NCBI GenBank assembly: GCA_001949185.1
Contig: BDGG01000002.1
Location: forward strand, 6,476,772-6,540,771
Direction of reading: 5' to 3'
DNA: 64,000 nucleotides
DNA from: Ramazzottius varieornatus
Taxonomy: Eukaryota; Tardigrada; Eutardigrada; Parachela; Ramazzottiidae
The stretch's first letter is position 1, and each line of letters begins with the position of its first letter. A program made the position numbers and the translations under genes. Under the pieces are notes generated by a model. It had not been told where the DNA came from and searched no databases. It saw nothing but the letters and a program-made list of their open reading frames with translations. Positions 11,932 through 25,700 of the stretch are shown here, in pieces.

Positions 11932-14900
11932 TTCTGCGGCTAAATCAACCTTTAATGAAAGAAGAAGGAAAATGAACTCCTGTTCAGAATAAATATGGGA
12001 GCATTGAGTAAATATAACTGGCTTGATGGGTCGCTAGAGCGTTGATGTGGGCCATTTGCACTGATGAAATTTCAATTTCCCCTTTTCAGGCCCGCTGTCA
12101 TCCACATCTTCCCATTCAATCTCCCTGGCTTAGTTCTAGTCCCTACTGAAATTTCTTTCGGGCCTGACCGGCTGATATACAACAGAGGGGATGACATACT
12201 TGCCTTTGGTCAGAGATTTAGGACTTTTCTTTGCAGGCCAAAACGACAGATAACCATTAATCCGTTGCTTTCTGGATGAACACCAATTCGGGACCATTTT
12301 CTTTAAGCTGAACGAAATTGCTTCCGCTTCAACTTAAAAATAGATCCGACGAAATTAGGTCGCCGCTCACTCAACCCTTCAGAAATGTCCCTCATAAAAC
12401 TTTCCTCTTAAATTTCTAAAACCGGATTCAAAATATTACTCAGGAATACGTTAATTATTCTCCTGAAGTGAAAGCAGTAAATACTGGCATAAAGCTATAG
12501 ACCAAAAACTGATATGGTTCTCCGCAAACTATTTTTTGGTAAGCAATGCCTGGCGTGGATTTTGTCTTCACTTTCTTTCTACTTAGCGGCTTGAACATTT
12601 TTCTCAACGAGCTGCATCTGGATGCCAGCCGAGCTCAACGAAAATACTAGAAGAAAGGATGGGCAGAGAGGGCAGACTAGCAGATACCGTATGGGGCTTT
12701 AGAAACGAGGATTAGGGACGATTAGGTTTCCGCAAGAGGAAGGGAGCGAAGAGGTGCAAAAGAAGGACGACAGCCATCATGTTTCATCGTTGATGGGACA
12801 AAGCGACTACTTCATTTGTTCTGGCAAAATCGTATATGGCCAACTCGTTTCGATGTGCTTTCAGCCGACGACGACAACGATCGACGACAAGCCTCAGAAA
12901 CGTTGAGAGCAAGTCGACGGGCACATACCATGCATGTCTGAAAAGCTCTTGAGCATCAACTGCTATGACTAAAATTTGAATTCATCTCCTCACATATCAA
13001 ATATTTCAACCAGGAAGTCGCTTAAATTCTTTATAACCAGCTTTCCCAAAACACTTCAACGACCCACTTCAGTTTGCTCTAAATATTTGCCCAAAAGGTC
13101 GCTGCGTGGTCTTCTATTTGGAAAAGCGGGAAGTCCCGCATTCCACATAATATTTTGAGCAAAACATCCTTCAGCACACAGACTACCATTCTAAAATTTA
13201 GGAAACATCTTCACCGGATGAAATACCCTGATGTTTCTACAATGAGAGATGCAGCTCCAGCGAGCGTACTCTCTGAAATTTTTCGCAAAAAGTATTTGTG
13301 TGGTTTCTCGCGGCGGCCTTCGAACAACTTTCTTTTCTAGAGGTATTTGGTTCGCATAACAGGATCCGAAAACAGTAACCACCACACAGCACATTCAAGA
13401 TACGAATAATTTTCGGATGCTTACCTTCGTTTTCTTTCGTTGGTGAGATCGGATGCAGGAAGAAAGACCGCAAAACTTATTCGGGCTTTGGGCGATTGGG
13501 ATGGATGATGATGTGGATAAGGTAGCGAACATCAATCAAGGAGCTCATAAAGTCATTTGTCACAATCTGTCACACATTAACAACAAAGTTGATATAGATT
13601 TACGTTGTTCCAAGTGATTTATGTGCTGAGCAGGGGAAAGAAGGAAGCCGAGCGAAGCTCATAAAAGAATGCCCACACGCGACTGACCAGTGAATTTAAC
13701 GAGCTGCTGATAACTCGGCTGACATCGCCGTGCGATAATGGTCAATTCCGGAATATGAGCAAGGCGGGGCAACTGTCAACGCTGCATTAGCTTCGACAGA
13801 AGGATTCGCAGAGAAAGCTTTCTAACCATCAAAATATGACCCATCGAGTACGGAGGGAAGGAAGCCGGAGAAACCTCGAAGAAAGCTGGTAATGGTCAGT
13901 TTTGACGAGTGAGACAAGCCCTAGTCACCTCTCACTTCTTCCTTTCTTTCTCTTCCCTCGTGAAAATCCTGCTCCTTCTCTCTCCTTCTTTTCACGTACA
14001 CAGCGAAGCCTGTCAATTAGCGAGTTAATCAAACGGAACATTAACATAACGTTTAACTCGCCCAAATAATCGATTCTTGACGAGATGGGTTTGGAATGAA
14101 CTCGTGAAGCGAGTCCAATATGGCCGGCCAGCGTTGGAAGCGACCACTGGCCAGTTCACCCAACAACAGCTTTCAAGCCAAACACCCTTCGTCCGTCCTG
14201 AAGCTTGTGTCATGTCATGTTCCCAGATAAGACTTCGGCGTGTCCAAGCGCGCTTCTGTCCTCGTGGCAGCCATGATGATTACTGAACTGATGAACTTCC
14301 TATGGGCGCTTCTTGAGCGGCGTCGCTCTTCCATATATGGCGGCATCAGTTTCATTTGGCGCCTTAATTTAAATGCCTTAACCGGGGGCGAAAAGGAAGA
14401 AAGAGCGTAAAATCATTGAAATTGTCCCACTAACTAACAAAATAGCTCAGTCCTTGAGCAGCTCGTCTCGGTACATACAGAGTCCGGCGATTTGTATGTG
14501 GAGCTCCGCAGCTGGGCTAAGTACCGGAAGTGCCCCAAAAGAGGCGACCAAGATTTGAACATTGTGAAGTCCAACATCGAAAAGGATATGATTACCACAT
14601 ATGTCCATGAGAACGATCAAATATCGGGTGACCCGGTTATCTTCGATCTTTTTTGTTGTTTCGTATGTTGGTCTGTATGGTCAAACCACGACTCGGCAGT
14701 TGGGCCGTAGTAAGCATTGCCTTTTCCCCCAAAAGCTATTAGCGGGATTAGAAATCCCAATGGCGGAGTGAAAGCAAATAGACTTTGGCTGTAGCCCATC
14801 TTCCTACGGCGGGGATCGAATTGCGACAGTAAACATAATGCTGCCTATGTAGGTCTATCAGAGAGTTCAATTTCCATCATCCGCTGTGGGACTACTTCCG

Positions 14901-15130
14901 TCTTCCCAGTATATGCAGTAAGACTGCGATGTCCGGACAAAGTGTGCTTCTTCGTTCTTGTATAGCTGTACAAATAATGACCGTACGGACATTGCAAAGC
15001 ATCCCGTAACATTTCGTTAGCTGTAACGGTTATGAATTCCACAAAATAATAATGGCGACCCATATTCGAATATTTTTGCTAATATTTTGGACGCTGGTAG
15101 ATACTGTACATCACACAAAATCGTTCTCCC
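11932..15130. other. Intergenic, no supported gene
   Basis: This is the upstream region of Frizzled. Only short ORFs without recognisable domains are present on either strand. A copy of ACCGGAAGT lies at 14523. A Frizzled promoter and 5' UTR are expected near 11932-12100, but I see no decisive element. Confidence 0.45.
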
Positions 15131-15177
15131 GACTGTCACACTTTTCCATTGCTACTGCCCGGAAGAATGCGCCACTT
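15131..15177 (-). repeat. 47-bp palindromic repeat, copy D
   Basis: In reverse orientation: read on the minus strand it starts AAGTGGCGCATTC, and its centre is GCAGTAGCAATGG. The far end is diverged. It has the same 47-bp length as copies A, B, C and E. Confidence 0.6.
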
Positions 15178-16681
15178 AGGGAAAACGATCTGGTTTAAAT
15201 CGTTGCCCGCGTTTCAAATTTTCTTTTTTCGTTTCACAACCGGTGTGCTTTCGGAGCTAAGCGTCCTTGCATACTTGCGGTCATACTTCATGGAATGGCT
15301 GCGACTACATGATAATTATGCTGATTGGGCATGATTGTTATGAGAAAATCCAACAGCGCGCTGGACAAGCCTCATGCATTAGGCTTATTGGTGGGGCGAC
15401 ACATGTGCTGCATTCAAGGCCAGCCAGTGGTCAAGGAGTCGAAGAATAACCTAGCAGGGAACATCGAGCTGCGAACATATGTATTGTTCCCGACACGACA
15501 GATATTCCTCTTCCACACGGATTCAGAGAAACATTTTGGCTAACATTTGAGCCTAAACCAACAATACTGTAGCTCACATCTGCGTTCCGTTCTTCTCATC
15601 ACGCTAAGAACCAAGGAAGATGGCAGCCATCTTCATCGTATCACCAGTTTTGACTAGTTTTCAGAAGGCACTTCCGCCCATACTTTAGCTGCGGGTCCGC
15701 CGAGTCCTCCGTAATATTAGGTGGGGACCTTTCCTCTTTTGTGCGTGACTTCGTTCCTGCCTTATGAAAGGAAGCTTCACTTCCCTACTCTTGCCTCGAC
15801 AGCACGCATCCATCTGCATGCTTGTGTGCTCTCGAGGGAAGAGAAAAAGAAAAGAGGGAAATATTACCTGCTGTGAACACTGGGACAGCATGTTCATAAT
15901 GGGTGCCACTTCATTTCCGCCTCTTGTCCACTGGTCAAGATGGGGAACAATAGCAGCTCTGATCGCTTCTGTCGCTTCAGTTCTATATCTCCTCATACTC
16001 GATGATGCTTCAACCGTGGAACAGCCGTCTGGGGCAGCCATTACTGCACGACATTTGGGGCGATCTGTGGAAGGCTACTTTTTGAGACAAGAGAAAAGTT
16101 GTCAACTAATTTGCGCGACTTCCAGGCAGGTCTATTGTCTGACGAATAGCCGGGGATCGTCAAGTGTGGGGTTCATGAGGACGAGAAAATTCCTCGGCCT
16201 GCACTTGAATAACATCTGCATCTCATGCATTCGGAAATCTACTCTGTACGTGCCCACTTGTCCACTCTTCAGTAGCTTTGGAGACGTTATTTCAACTAGC
16301 AAAGCACACACCTTGCGAAAGCTACACTTCCAAGAAGGCAAATATGCAGTAGGGTGGATAATTAGAGATTTCAATTAATGCAGATGCCACGCACATCTGA
16401 CACATGGCCATCGGATTAAGTGTTTTCCTTCCTGAAAAACCTGGTAATTGGTCTTAGAGCTCTTGATCGGTCAAAACAAATATGGATCGATAGGCCATCT
16501 TTTGATCGGATATTCGAAGTCGTTCAAGAGCACGCTGGAATAAAAAATAATGGTCGCCGAGTTAATAAAGCCAACTCTGATACATTCCATCGAAGAATGA
16601 GGTGAGCACTTCTACATAAGAAATTCAAGTTTTAAGTTTAAGTTCAACCAGACACCGATTGATAGTATCATATTTTCCCCA
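15178..16681. other. Intergenic, weak exon candidates only
   Basis: A minus-strand frame from 16041 (MAAPDGCSTVEASSSMRRYR) down to a GTAATA donor near 15868, and a minus-strand frame near 16130-16320 (GTYRVDFRMHEMQMLF), look slightly exon-like. They carry no domain I know and I could not join them. Treated as unsupported. Confidence 0.3.
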
Positions 16682-16728
16682 AAGTGGCGCAGACTCTGAG
16701 CCAGTAGCAATGCAAAGGTGCGCCACTT
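16682..16728 (+). repeat. 47-bp palindromic repeat, copy B
   Basis: Starts AAGTGGCGCAG, centre GCCAGTAGCAATGC, ends GTGCGCCACTT, giving nearly perfect 11-bp inverted ends. Intergenic. Confidence 0.75.
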
Positions 16729-17765
16729 CGGAAAACCATCGTTGGGCTGGAGCACAGTCTAACGATGGTAATCATCTTCCGCTGACAGTCAGGCAGTAAA
16801 GCAATTTGTCTGGTTGCTCCAAAGGTCCTAATTACAGCTTAATTGAATAGGTGTAAAGCAATTCATGTAGAAGCCACATGAGCTCTCATTTGAATTCGCA
16901 TAATGCATCAGAGCCGTTGGACACAGCGTTACCTCCTTGTCCGTCAAGTCACTCTGCGCCAACTCTGGTCGGAGCTTGAGTAGATCGTTGCTTTGACCGG
17001 CCATTCAGCGGATCTAGTCTCCGCCTTTTCGTGACGAAATGGATGTTATTTCGCGCTGTGATTATTATTCAGTCCCCTTACTAGCATTCCCTTCACGGCT
17101 GGGAACTTCCTCTCGTGAAGAATATTTTAAGTAAGTTAAAGTTCACCCTGGTCGCCTTTGTGGGAAGTCCTGTGCTCGGACCGATTGGGACTTCACGATA
17201 TGCGGCGAAAAATTCGAATATTCAGCCATATACAGTAAGACTTCCGGGTCGCCGGTTCACTAGTTACGAAATACGAATAATCATTATGTCGGATCCTCTT
17301 TCATGCTTCACCTGAAAATTTCTCTCTTGATTTTCGAGAGGAGGTGTGGGCAACGGTGGAGTTCAACTCAATCAATCTCAATCACAGCATATTGACGGAT
17401 ATGGTCACTTATATTTGCCTAAATATTCCATGGTGCCATAACCAGTCATCATTGTCTCTGCGGGAACTGGCATTGGCAGGTCTGGGACGTCCCTGAGGAC
17501 CTCCGGTCGATAAACTTTACGTTGAACAACAAATCTACAAGATTACCGGTAGTATGGTAGTCAGTTCGCGGAAACACTCCTCAGGCAGTAGCAGATTTAC
17601 CTGGCGCTTTCCACTATTATGGAAACCGAGGAAGCAAATAACTTGGTTTCAGGTGTCGAGTTACCTACTGTTTTGCACGTTTTTCATAAAGAACAGCATG
17701 AATTTCATCGGCTCGAGCGGAACCATATCAAGTCTATTGAATTTGTAAAAGTTCCATTAGCGGCT
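16729..17765. other. Intergenic, nothing recognised
   Basis: No ORF with domain or splice support. It lies downstream of the Ly6-like gene, on whose strand a 3' UTR is expected. Confidence 0.45.
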
Positions 17766-18631
17766 TCAGTGATTTCTTAACCAAACGTAACACGCAGTTA
17801 GAATTAATCCACTTGAAGGCAGCAGTCTGCTGACAAAGTTGCATCCGTCAGCGTTATCACAGTTACAGACGATACCATCGAAAAAGTCCTTCCCTTTCGC
17901 GGCAGTTCGCACATTCCGGCACTCCGAGTCTCCAGTCTGGACGTCAACACTCCGTAGTTTCACAACATGACCACACCCATATCGCTGAGCTCCGTAGACT
18001 GAAAGCAGGTGCAGATTAAAAATTTGCGCCACTTATCGGGTGATGGATATTCACGACACTCTAATGCCAAGGACCTACTTTTTCCATGGCCATAAGCAGC
18101 ATCTCCTTTCACTTTATAACAGGCATAAGGTTTGTCCTGATCGACGACGGCAGATAACGGTGAAGAAGTCTTCGACGGCTTTCCGCTTTCAATGCATTCG
18201 TAAGGCACAGCTAGATTAGGCTTGAAATCCCGGCAATAATTGTTAAATTCGGTGGGGTCGCACTTGTAGCATCGAAGTCCCTCGAGCTCCTTACTGGGTT
18301 CCTCGGACCTGTATGAAAACGGGAGATTACGGACCAGAAGCAACACGCTATTTGAAAAACGTCTTTAGGATCCGCAGCTCGGAATGATGAGTACCATTAA
18401 ACAACAGGTCGAAGGCTTGACTTCCGGTTACCTTCTTGCCTCACTTCCGGGTCGGGGTTTCTCTTTTTCTCCATGCTTAGGTACTTTCTGGCCAGGCTTA
18501 GGCTCTTTCCCCTTCCCGAATGGCTTCGCTGCTAGTTCCTTCGGTTTTTCGTGATCTGGAGGAGCAGCTGACGTGCTCCAGCGCAACAATGTAACAACAC
18601 AGAACGCCAATGGAAGGAATGAACGCAACAT
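17766..18631 (-). CDS. Secreted Ly6/uPAR-like three-finger protein, probably GPI-anchored
   Basis: Three exons: 18432-18631, 18055-18308 and 17766-17998. The last intron is only about 56 bp. The N-terminus is a signal peptide (MLRSFLPLAFCVVTLLRW...SAA), followed by a Lys/Pro/Gly-rich spacer (GKGKEPKPGQKVPKHGEKEK). The Ly6/uPAR domain has the expected start LRCYKCDPTEF, ten or so cysteines (CRDF, YECI, YACYKV, LEC, YGCGHV, SECR) and the family-defining end VCNCDNADGCN. A hydrophobic tail (LLPSSGLILTACYVWL) then suggests GPI attachment. Invertebrate members act in septate junctions, channel regulation and sleep control; which role applies here cannot be told. The positively charged spacer between signal peptide and domain is unusual. 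Confidence 0.85.
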
Positions 18632-19717
18632 CTTGGTTCAAGAGCGACATCAGAGATCCAAATATTCCCCACGGTTCCTCGTACGTATCACAAGATGAGG
18701 TGGATGTAATTTCACTATAAGCTATGAAGGAGTTTCATTTCAGTCCGGCAGTGGTTGTTCATACGTAAACTTGACCAGATCACTAGGTTAATCCACCTTG
18801 AATCGGGAAGGAACTGTAACAGATCTTAGATTTCTAACATATCAGATGTTGCACTGCCAAAGACGACAACCGCCCTTTGCGGTTCGCCACGTGCCAGCGA
18901 AAGCCATAGATAGCGTTAGAATTCTTTTGCCACTTCGCTACATTGGAAAAAGAACGACAAGCTGAAATCTGAAACTTCAACGGTACTGCTGTTCATTTTT
19001 TCCGTCGTCAGCCGGAAATAATGCGATTACCCGTCGAGGTCTCGATGTACAGTATGTGGTGTTTGCTGCAGCGAGGTTTGCACAACACACAGCATAAGTT
19101 AGACTCCGTACGCTACTTGAAGTCCGAGCGTTTGGACCGTCCGTTGCGATGGAATACTAATTTACGGCACTTGACATGCTTGCTGCCGAATAGACAACTC
19201 AAAGTCCGCTGTAAGGTTTCACCTACGGAGTCGATCGGCGAGCCTCACAGAATCAACCTCCCAAAGATCGCTATTTGAGCGACAAAGTTGCATTTATAAC
19301 AGCACATAGTAAAACAAGAAAGCGAGCTGATTATAACGACACTGTAACTGTACCATGAAATTATGCTACAAAATATAAAAGCTGGGCACGTCCACGGCCA
19401 TGTTTCTCGATAAAACACTAAATGGCTGACTAAAACACCAACTACTCCACAGAATACAATAATATAACGAAAATCTCCGGAGTAAAACTGAAAAGCATGG
19501 TGAGCGGCTGATGAATAATGCGTATTCTGTTAAGCGTCTCACAACGGCTCTCTACGTCATACTGAGAATATTGATCAGCAGGTTATCTATTCCGCAGCTT
19601 CATAGTACAAACCATACATAAGGGAAGAACTACAGGGTTGGCAGAGTTGAAGGTTCGATCCGAGGAGATGCAGGAAGGTCAAAGGGATGGGTGGATCACC
19701 GGGTTGTGAGTATGGAT
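18632..19717. other. Intergenic, no gene seen
   Basis: Contains the promoter of the Ly6-like gene and the 3' UTR side of filamin. The short plus-strand ORF at 19021-19278 has no domain. Confidence 0.5.
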
Positions 19718-22700
19718 TTAAGCACAGTGGATCAAGAAGGGGCTGCCGGGTATATGGTCATCTCCGTACTTTACAATCAGCAGGTATTCACCGGCCTCTT
19801 TGAGCATGTAACTGACTGTGTACGCGTCGTGTCCAGTGTGCTTGACATGTACCTCTTCGGCGGGGTTCTTTTGTCCGTAGACTCCGACCATCAACACGTT
19901 GTGGCCTACATAACATCAAAAATATCATGAGAGATTAAGACCTGGGCTGACAGACCCGACAAGAGCACTTCTCCAACTGGCGCACAGTATCGTTTAAATT
20001 CACTGTGAACGTACTCCACTTGGCAAAATGAAACTGTCGAGCTCTCGAAATATGACAATTGATTGATTCTCAAAGTCGATATACCTGCGGAACTAGCGTT
20101 GACGGTGAAGGTATTCTGCTTATGCTTGAAGGCCTTCTCCATTCCGGCCCCCTTCGCGGTGACTTTGGAGGCATCAGAGTGAACGGCGTGCATGGCGGAG
20201 GAAAGACCGCTGACTTTATTGCTGGTCTCGGACTTGGTGACGGTCTCCACCACCACCGAGTTGGTCTGCTTGTACTGACTGGGCTGCATCTTTTCCACGA
20301 CACTTCCGGCTCTTCCTTTACCTACAAAGACAAGCACTGTAACACTTCCTGAAAAACTGACATTGGAGAGCTAGAACGGACCGCACGAACCTGAGCACGT
20401 AACGCGGAATGGGCTTCCAGCGATATGGTAGCTGTTGTATTTGATAGCGATGAAGTACTCGCCGGGAGTCAGAGGAGTATAACGAATCTTGTAGCCTTCG
20501 TCGACCTCGGAGCAGTCCATGCTGACTTTGCTGGGGCCATCGATGGTACAAGCTAGAGTTCCCGCACCGGCTTTCAATGTATTCACAACGAACTCGGCTT
20601 TCTCACCGGTAATGACAGACTCCAGTCCCTTGCCATAGGCAATCACTTGGGCTGGATCGGCTTCTCCTACATTATGCACGAGGTCGTTACGTGTATTTTC
20701 TCATTTCTTTAAAGACTACGTACTCTTACCTGTGCCGATTCGAACGCGGAAGGGCGAGCCTCGAATGGGCACATTGTTGAATTTCACATTCACATTGTAC
20801 ACGCCATTTTCGTAGGGGAGGAATCGGACGGCATATTGATCTGAAAAGAGAACCGCGCCGTTACAGGAGTGGTCACTGAATCGTTTCATTGAACTGCGGA
20901 GAAAATGGGGAAGCTCTTTCTTACTATCGTCGATTGGAGTGACGGCACAGTTGTCTTCCTTCCCAGCTGGAGTAGTGACAGTGGCGGACAAATTTCCCTT
21001 CATGCCATGCGTATTGACTGTAAAAGTGTAGGGCTTTCCGGTGGGGACATTGTGGTCAGCCATCGATCCCACTTCGATCCTCTTGGCTTCGCCGATAGAG
21101 GGCATGATGGAGACTTTGAACGGGCTGTCAGGGATATGCTGATCGTTGTACTTGATGGCTACAGCGTATTCACCTGAAAATCAGAATGAAACCATAAATT
21201 CCCCGAACAAAACTGCATATTTTCTCGATGAGGAATATATTCTGGTCAGAAAACACTCATGAGTAAATTAATCTTTCAAATTTGTTTTTTGCTTAATTAA
21301 GACACGTTGCTCTTCCTGACGTTACAAGTATGCGAAGTTGCGAACTCACCGGGCTGAGTGACTTTGTATGTGGCGAAACATGAACCTAAAAGCAAGCATT
21401 GGAATTCTCGGTTCATACTGAGTAAACATGAATGATTAACTCACCATTTTTATGGTCTTTGAAGTTGATAGCTGCCTTGCTTGGTCCTTCCACGGCAATG
21501 CTCAGCGTACCGGCACCAGCATCGTGCGTGAACACGTTGAAGTCACATGGCTCGCCAACTTCGCCACGTTCTAGACCAGGTCCACCTAAACACACAGAAG
21601 AAAATAAGGAACGCACACAAACGACGAACACACACAAGTTACACAACGACTGCAAGTACGTACCAGCCCGAACTCGGTGGGGACCACTATCCTTTAGTGG
21701 GCCGACCGTGAACTGGAAGGGCGAGCCCGGGATGTGTTGGTTCTTGTGCTTGACACTGACGGTATGGACGCCTTGTTCCTTCGGCACAAACTTGATCTTG
21801 TACGTTGAATCATCCAAGTCCATCATTTCCGCATCTTCCGTCTTGCCACTGGGGCTTGTCACTTCGGCGCGCATGTTGAACGGATCAGTACCTAATTTGA
21901 TGAGCAAAAGTTAATGACGAGCGTGCTTAACGATCATTAACGAACGGGAAATACTTGGCAGGAAGGAAGCATTCAAAAAGAGAATTATCAGAAAATTTAC
22001 CAGGCAGCTTGATGTTCAGCTCAGCGTTTGTTCCCACGTGCGACGTGGTAACTGTTTGCGAAGAGTGGGTGATTCGTTCAGTTTGACGCAGACCTCCTTC
22101 TCCAGTCACTTTGACGTTGAACGGGCTTCCTACAAAACGCATCCCCCAAATCAATAAGATCCTCCTCTGGATTACCCTCTACACCGAAAATTCAAGCGAT
22201 CTCGCCAACAAATTGATTCTCTGTCCGCGTAATAGCACTATACATTAGCTTTCAGTCTAACACTCGCTTCCATCACTCGGCATATCGAATGCATACGTAC
22301 CGGTTACGTTTTGATCGGCAAAGCGAACCTGGAAAAATATCCATTAAGTGAGCCATTGTAGTGTTTTCGCACCATGACGAAGTACTCTTCAAGCTTCCTT
22401 TCATGAGAAATATTTTTACAATCGAACATACATTGAGCGTGTAGTTTCCTGGTTCGGTGGGCTTGTATCCAACCTTCAGCGTACCGTCGGCATTATCGGA
22501 GCACTGGATGTCGGCTTTGCTCGGTCCTTCCACCGACACTTGCAGACCGCCAAAACCTAGAGCATTTATCACCTTGATCACCATGATGTACCTAGAATCA
22601 CTGAAACAGGTCTGCATTTCGGATGATAGTTTCTTACCGGCTTGTCGTGTGTCAACGGTAAATTCGTTGAGGGCGTTGGTCTTGCCTTCTTTCAAAGCAT

Positions 22701-25700
22701 CACCGCTAACTTTAACACGGCTAGCGTTACCCACTTCCTTCTCGGCCACTTGGATCTTGAACGGAGATCCTTGGATCGGCTTTCCATGTCGGGTGACAAT
22801 GACTTGATGCTGTCCAACTTCGCGCGGAGTGAATGAGATCCCTGGAATTCAATACAAAAATAGTATGAATTTATGGGTAAGATTATGCGGAGCTAAAGCT
22901 GACCATGATTTGCACATAGCTTCGACCGTGATGCACCTGACCACTGTCGAGTGTACAATCTCGCTCTCCTACGCCTTTTCAGTCCGCTGACGTACTAAAA
23001 TGAATATCCTCCATCTTGGCTTTTTTAGTCTGCATTTTCGTGGCTGCTGTACACTAATCAACATTTCTCCCACACCATCTGTTTATTACTTTTTGTAGAT
23101 CTCTATTTGTTCTTGCGTAAGGCTCATTGGTCGCTCCGCGCCAGATGTAAGCCTGCTGATTTACCGAATTAATTTGCCCGAAGGAGAAACAATTCCTGCA
23201 CCCATAGAAAGCAGCTTCGATGTTCCCTCACTTAAGAATGATGAATAATTACATGGTTATATTTGTAATATGGTAAAGATTTCCAGATTGATGTAATTAC
23301 CGAGGTGGCCATTCGGTAAGATCTTCAAGTTGCATGGTTCTTCCAGTCCGGATGGGGTCTTGATGGTGGCCTCCAAGTTTCGCAGATCGGTCTCCTTGAC
23401 CATCAGCGACACCTCGCTGGTGGTTCCCACTGAGATTTCGTGACGGCGTTGCGTGACACTTCCGTTCTGCCCTGTAATGTGGGCAGTGAAAGGACTACCG
23501 TTTATGTGCTTATCTGCAAATTTAACTATGATCTTGTATTCGCCGGGCAACACTGGTAAATAGTCCACGGTGCCTAAAACAGAAACAGTCGTACTGATAA
23601 CAATATTGAAGTACAAGTAAACGAACTGGAAGGATACTTACAAGTTCCGTCTCGGTTATCTTGGCAGCGAATGTCAGCCTTGGATGGACCTTCAACGGCG
23701 ACGGAAAGTCCGCCGGGACCTGCGTTCTGCGTGTTGATGGTGAAGTGTTGGTACTGGTCAGCTTCACCGTGGGTCAAGCCGGGGCCATAGGCAGTGACGT
23801 TACCAGTGCCGGTGTTCTCGACTTGATCAACGAAGAACTTGAAGGGACTGCCTTGCAAGTGTACCCCGTTGCTCTTAACGCTAAGCTCATGCTGACCTGC
23901 TTCGGTCGGTTGAAACCTAACTGTTACGGTACCGTCATTGTTGTTGGTCACTACAAGCAGAAACTAGAGTCAGAACTGGTCTTTGCAAACACAAGACAAA
24001 CTGGATCGAAAAAGGAGAGGGAACTCACGCTGTGGCGTCGCCTGTTGTCCGGAAGGCATTGTTACAAGGGCTGGAAACAGAAAGCACGAAGGATGAATTA
24101 GATGCCGCTCTGTGCTGGAAGACTGTTCATGAACCAGAGAAGAAAGAACCTACCGCTGAGGTTACCACCGCCGGCAGGGAAAGGAATACTCTTCAACTCT
24201 AGAGCTCGGTACTTGCGAGTAGTCGTACGCTCTACGGTCCTCTGGGTGATAACCTCTTCGGTTGTAGCCTGCAAAGCAAGACAGGAGAAATTTAGATTCG
24301 TTCGACATTCCAGAAAGATAAAAAATCTGCCCGAGCTCTTTCAGGTCTCGCATAGGATGATCGATTTGGAACCAACAATAATTAACGGTATATCTGCATC
24401 CAAGGTGCAAGTTGCACTGTTAGCTGCCCCAGGAACTTCAAAGATATTTTCTGATTGCGAGTCCTCGATACTAGTATCGAAACCAAGTAGCCTGCTACAG
24501 AATATTCGAATATCATAGCTAGTTTCGTCAATGGGACTGAGCTCACGGAACTTTCCCAAGAAGGGCTCTAAGAATACCAGTGGAAACGTACCCTAAAACG
24601 GGTGGATAAAGAATCCCACTTCGATATACTCAGGTAATTCCGACAGATGATTGCACAGAGAATACGGATTAGCAAGCCAGGAAGTTCAAAAATGTCCAAC
24701 CTAAAGAACTGTCTCCTGAGAGGAAGGGAAGGTTCGTAATGGTAGAGACGAACGAGGGGTGTGGAGACTGTTTACCAGCATATGCCTACTGCTGACAAGC
24801 TGTGCGACTTCTTTTGGTTTTTCTTTCTAAACATAACACTTCTTCCGCAGCTTCCCTGGTCGCGCGCCGATGTATCAACTGCATGTAGCCATCCGGTTGG
24901 TGGATGACTGCATGTGGCCATATATGTCGACATGTCTTCGTTGACTGTCGAGAGCTCGACGAGCTGGTGCCACCGTGCACGCTGCCTCGTTTGCTCGTCT
25001 TCCACCACGAGCGGCGCATCTCGTCAAAGCTCCTGTCATAAACCTAACAAGTTTTTCTTCACAATTTCCTTCAACTGGGATGCTTCTGGTCCAAAACATG
25101 ACGTGGTGGAAGACCGGGTCAAAATCGTTGCGACTATCAATTACTCTTACGCCCAGAATAAACCCTTGTGTGTCACAAGAACAACTCTGCTAACAACGCC
25201 GTACAACATATTGAGCTCCTCAGTGGTTCTTCGAGCAATCAAAATCTCTGTTGGAAATCTGTCAGCCAAGACTGCAGTTAATGAGGAACACTAACGACCA
25301 CTGTGGTAGATAAATACTGATCTCAGCTTATTTCGACTTCCCTCATGACTGCCTGGCTTCAGGCAAAGCTTGGACTTGTGACTGCAGTCCTCGCCACACA
25401 TCCTACCGCTGACGAGATTTATGCGACCAGACTATATAAGAGTTTTCATCTACCCTATCTTTCCTATGGTTAGAGTACTACAAAAGCCAGCTTTCCTTAC
25501 CTTAACCTTGAAAGTGCCTCCTGGGACAGGCTGACCACCAAACTTGACGTTGATCGTGTGTTCGCCGGCTTCTCTTATGGTGTAAAACAAACTGCAAAAG
25601 GCCCTCGTAAATAAGTATCATCGCGCCCAAGATCAAATAACTCGAGAATTAGGCTTCTGCTACTAGTTACCTGATAGTTCCATCACCATTGTCTTGAACA

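Noticed and set aside
15764-16378. 204-codon plus-strand ORF with one hydrophobic stretch
   Set aside because: No domain, no start context and composition unlike the real exons; the opposite strand also has comparably weak frames.
18030-18042. AAGTGGCGC on the minus strand in the last intron of the Ly6-like gene looks like the start of the 47-bp repeat
   Set aside because: Only the first nine bases match; no centre and no matching far end within 47 bp.
24520-25500. Minus- and plus-strand ORFs in the large filamin hinge intron considered as alternative hinge exons
   Set aside because: No filamin-like sequence and no fitting splice phases seen.
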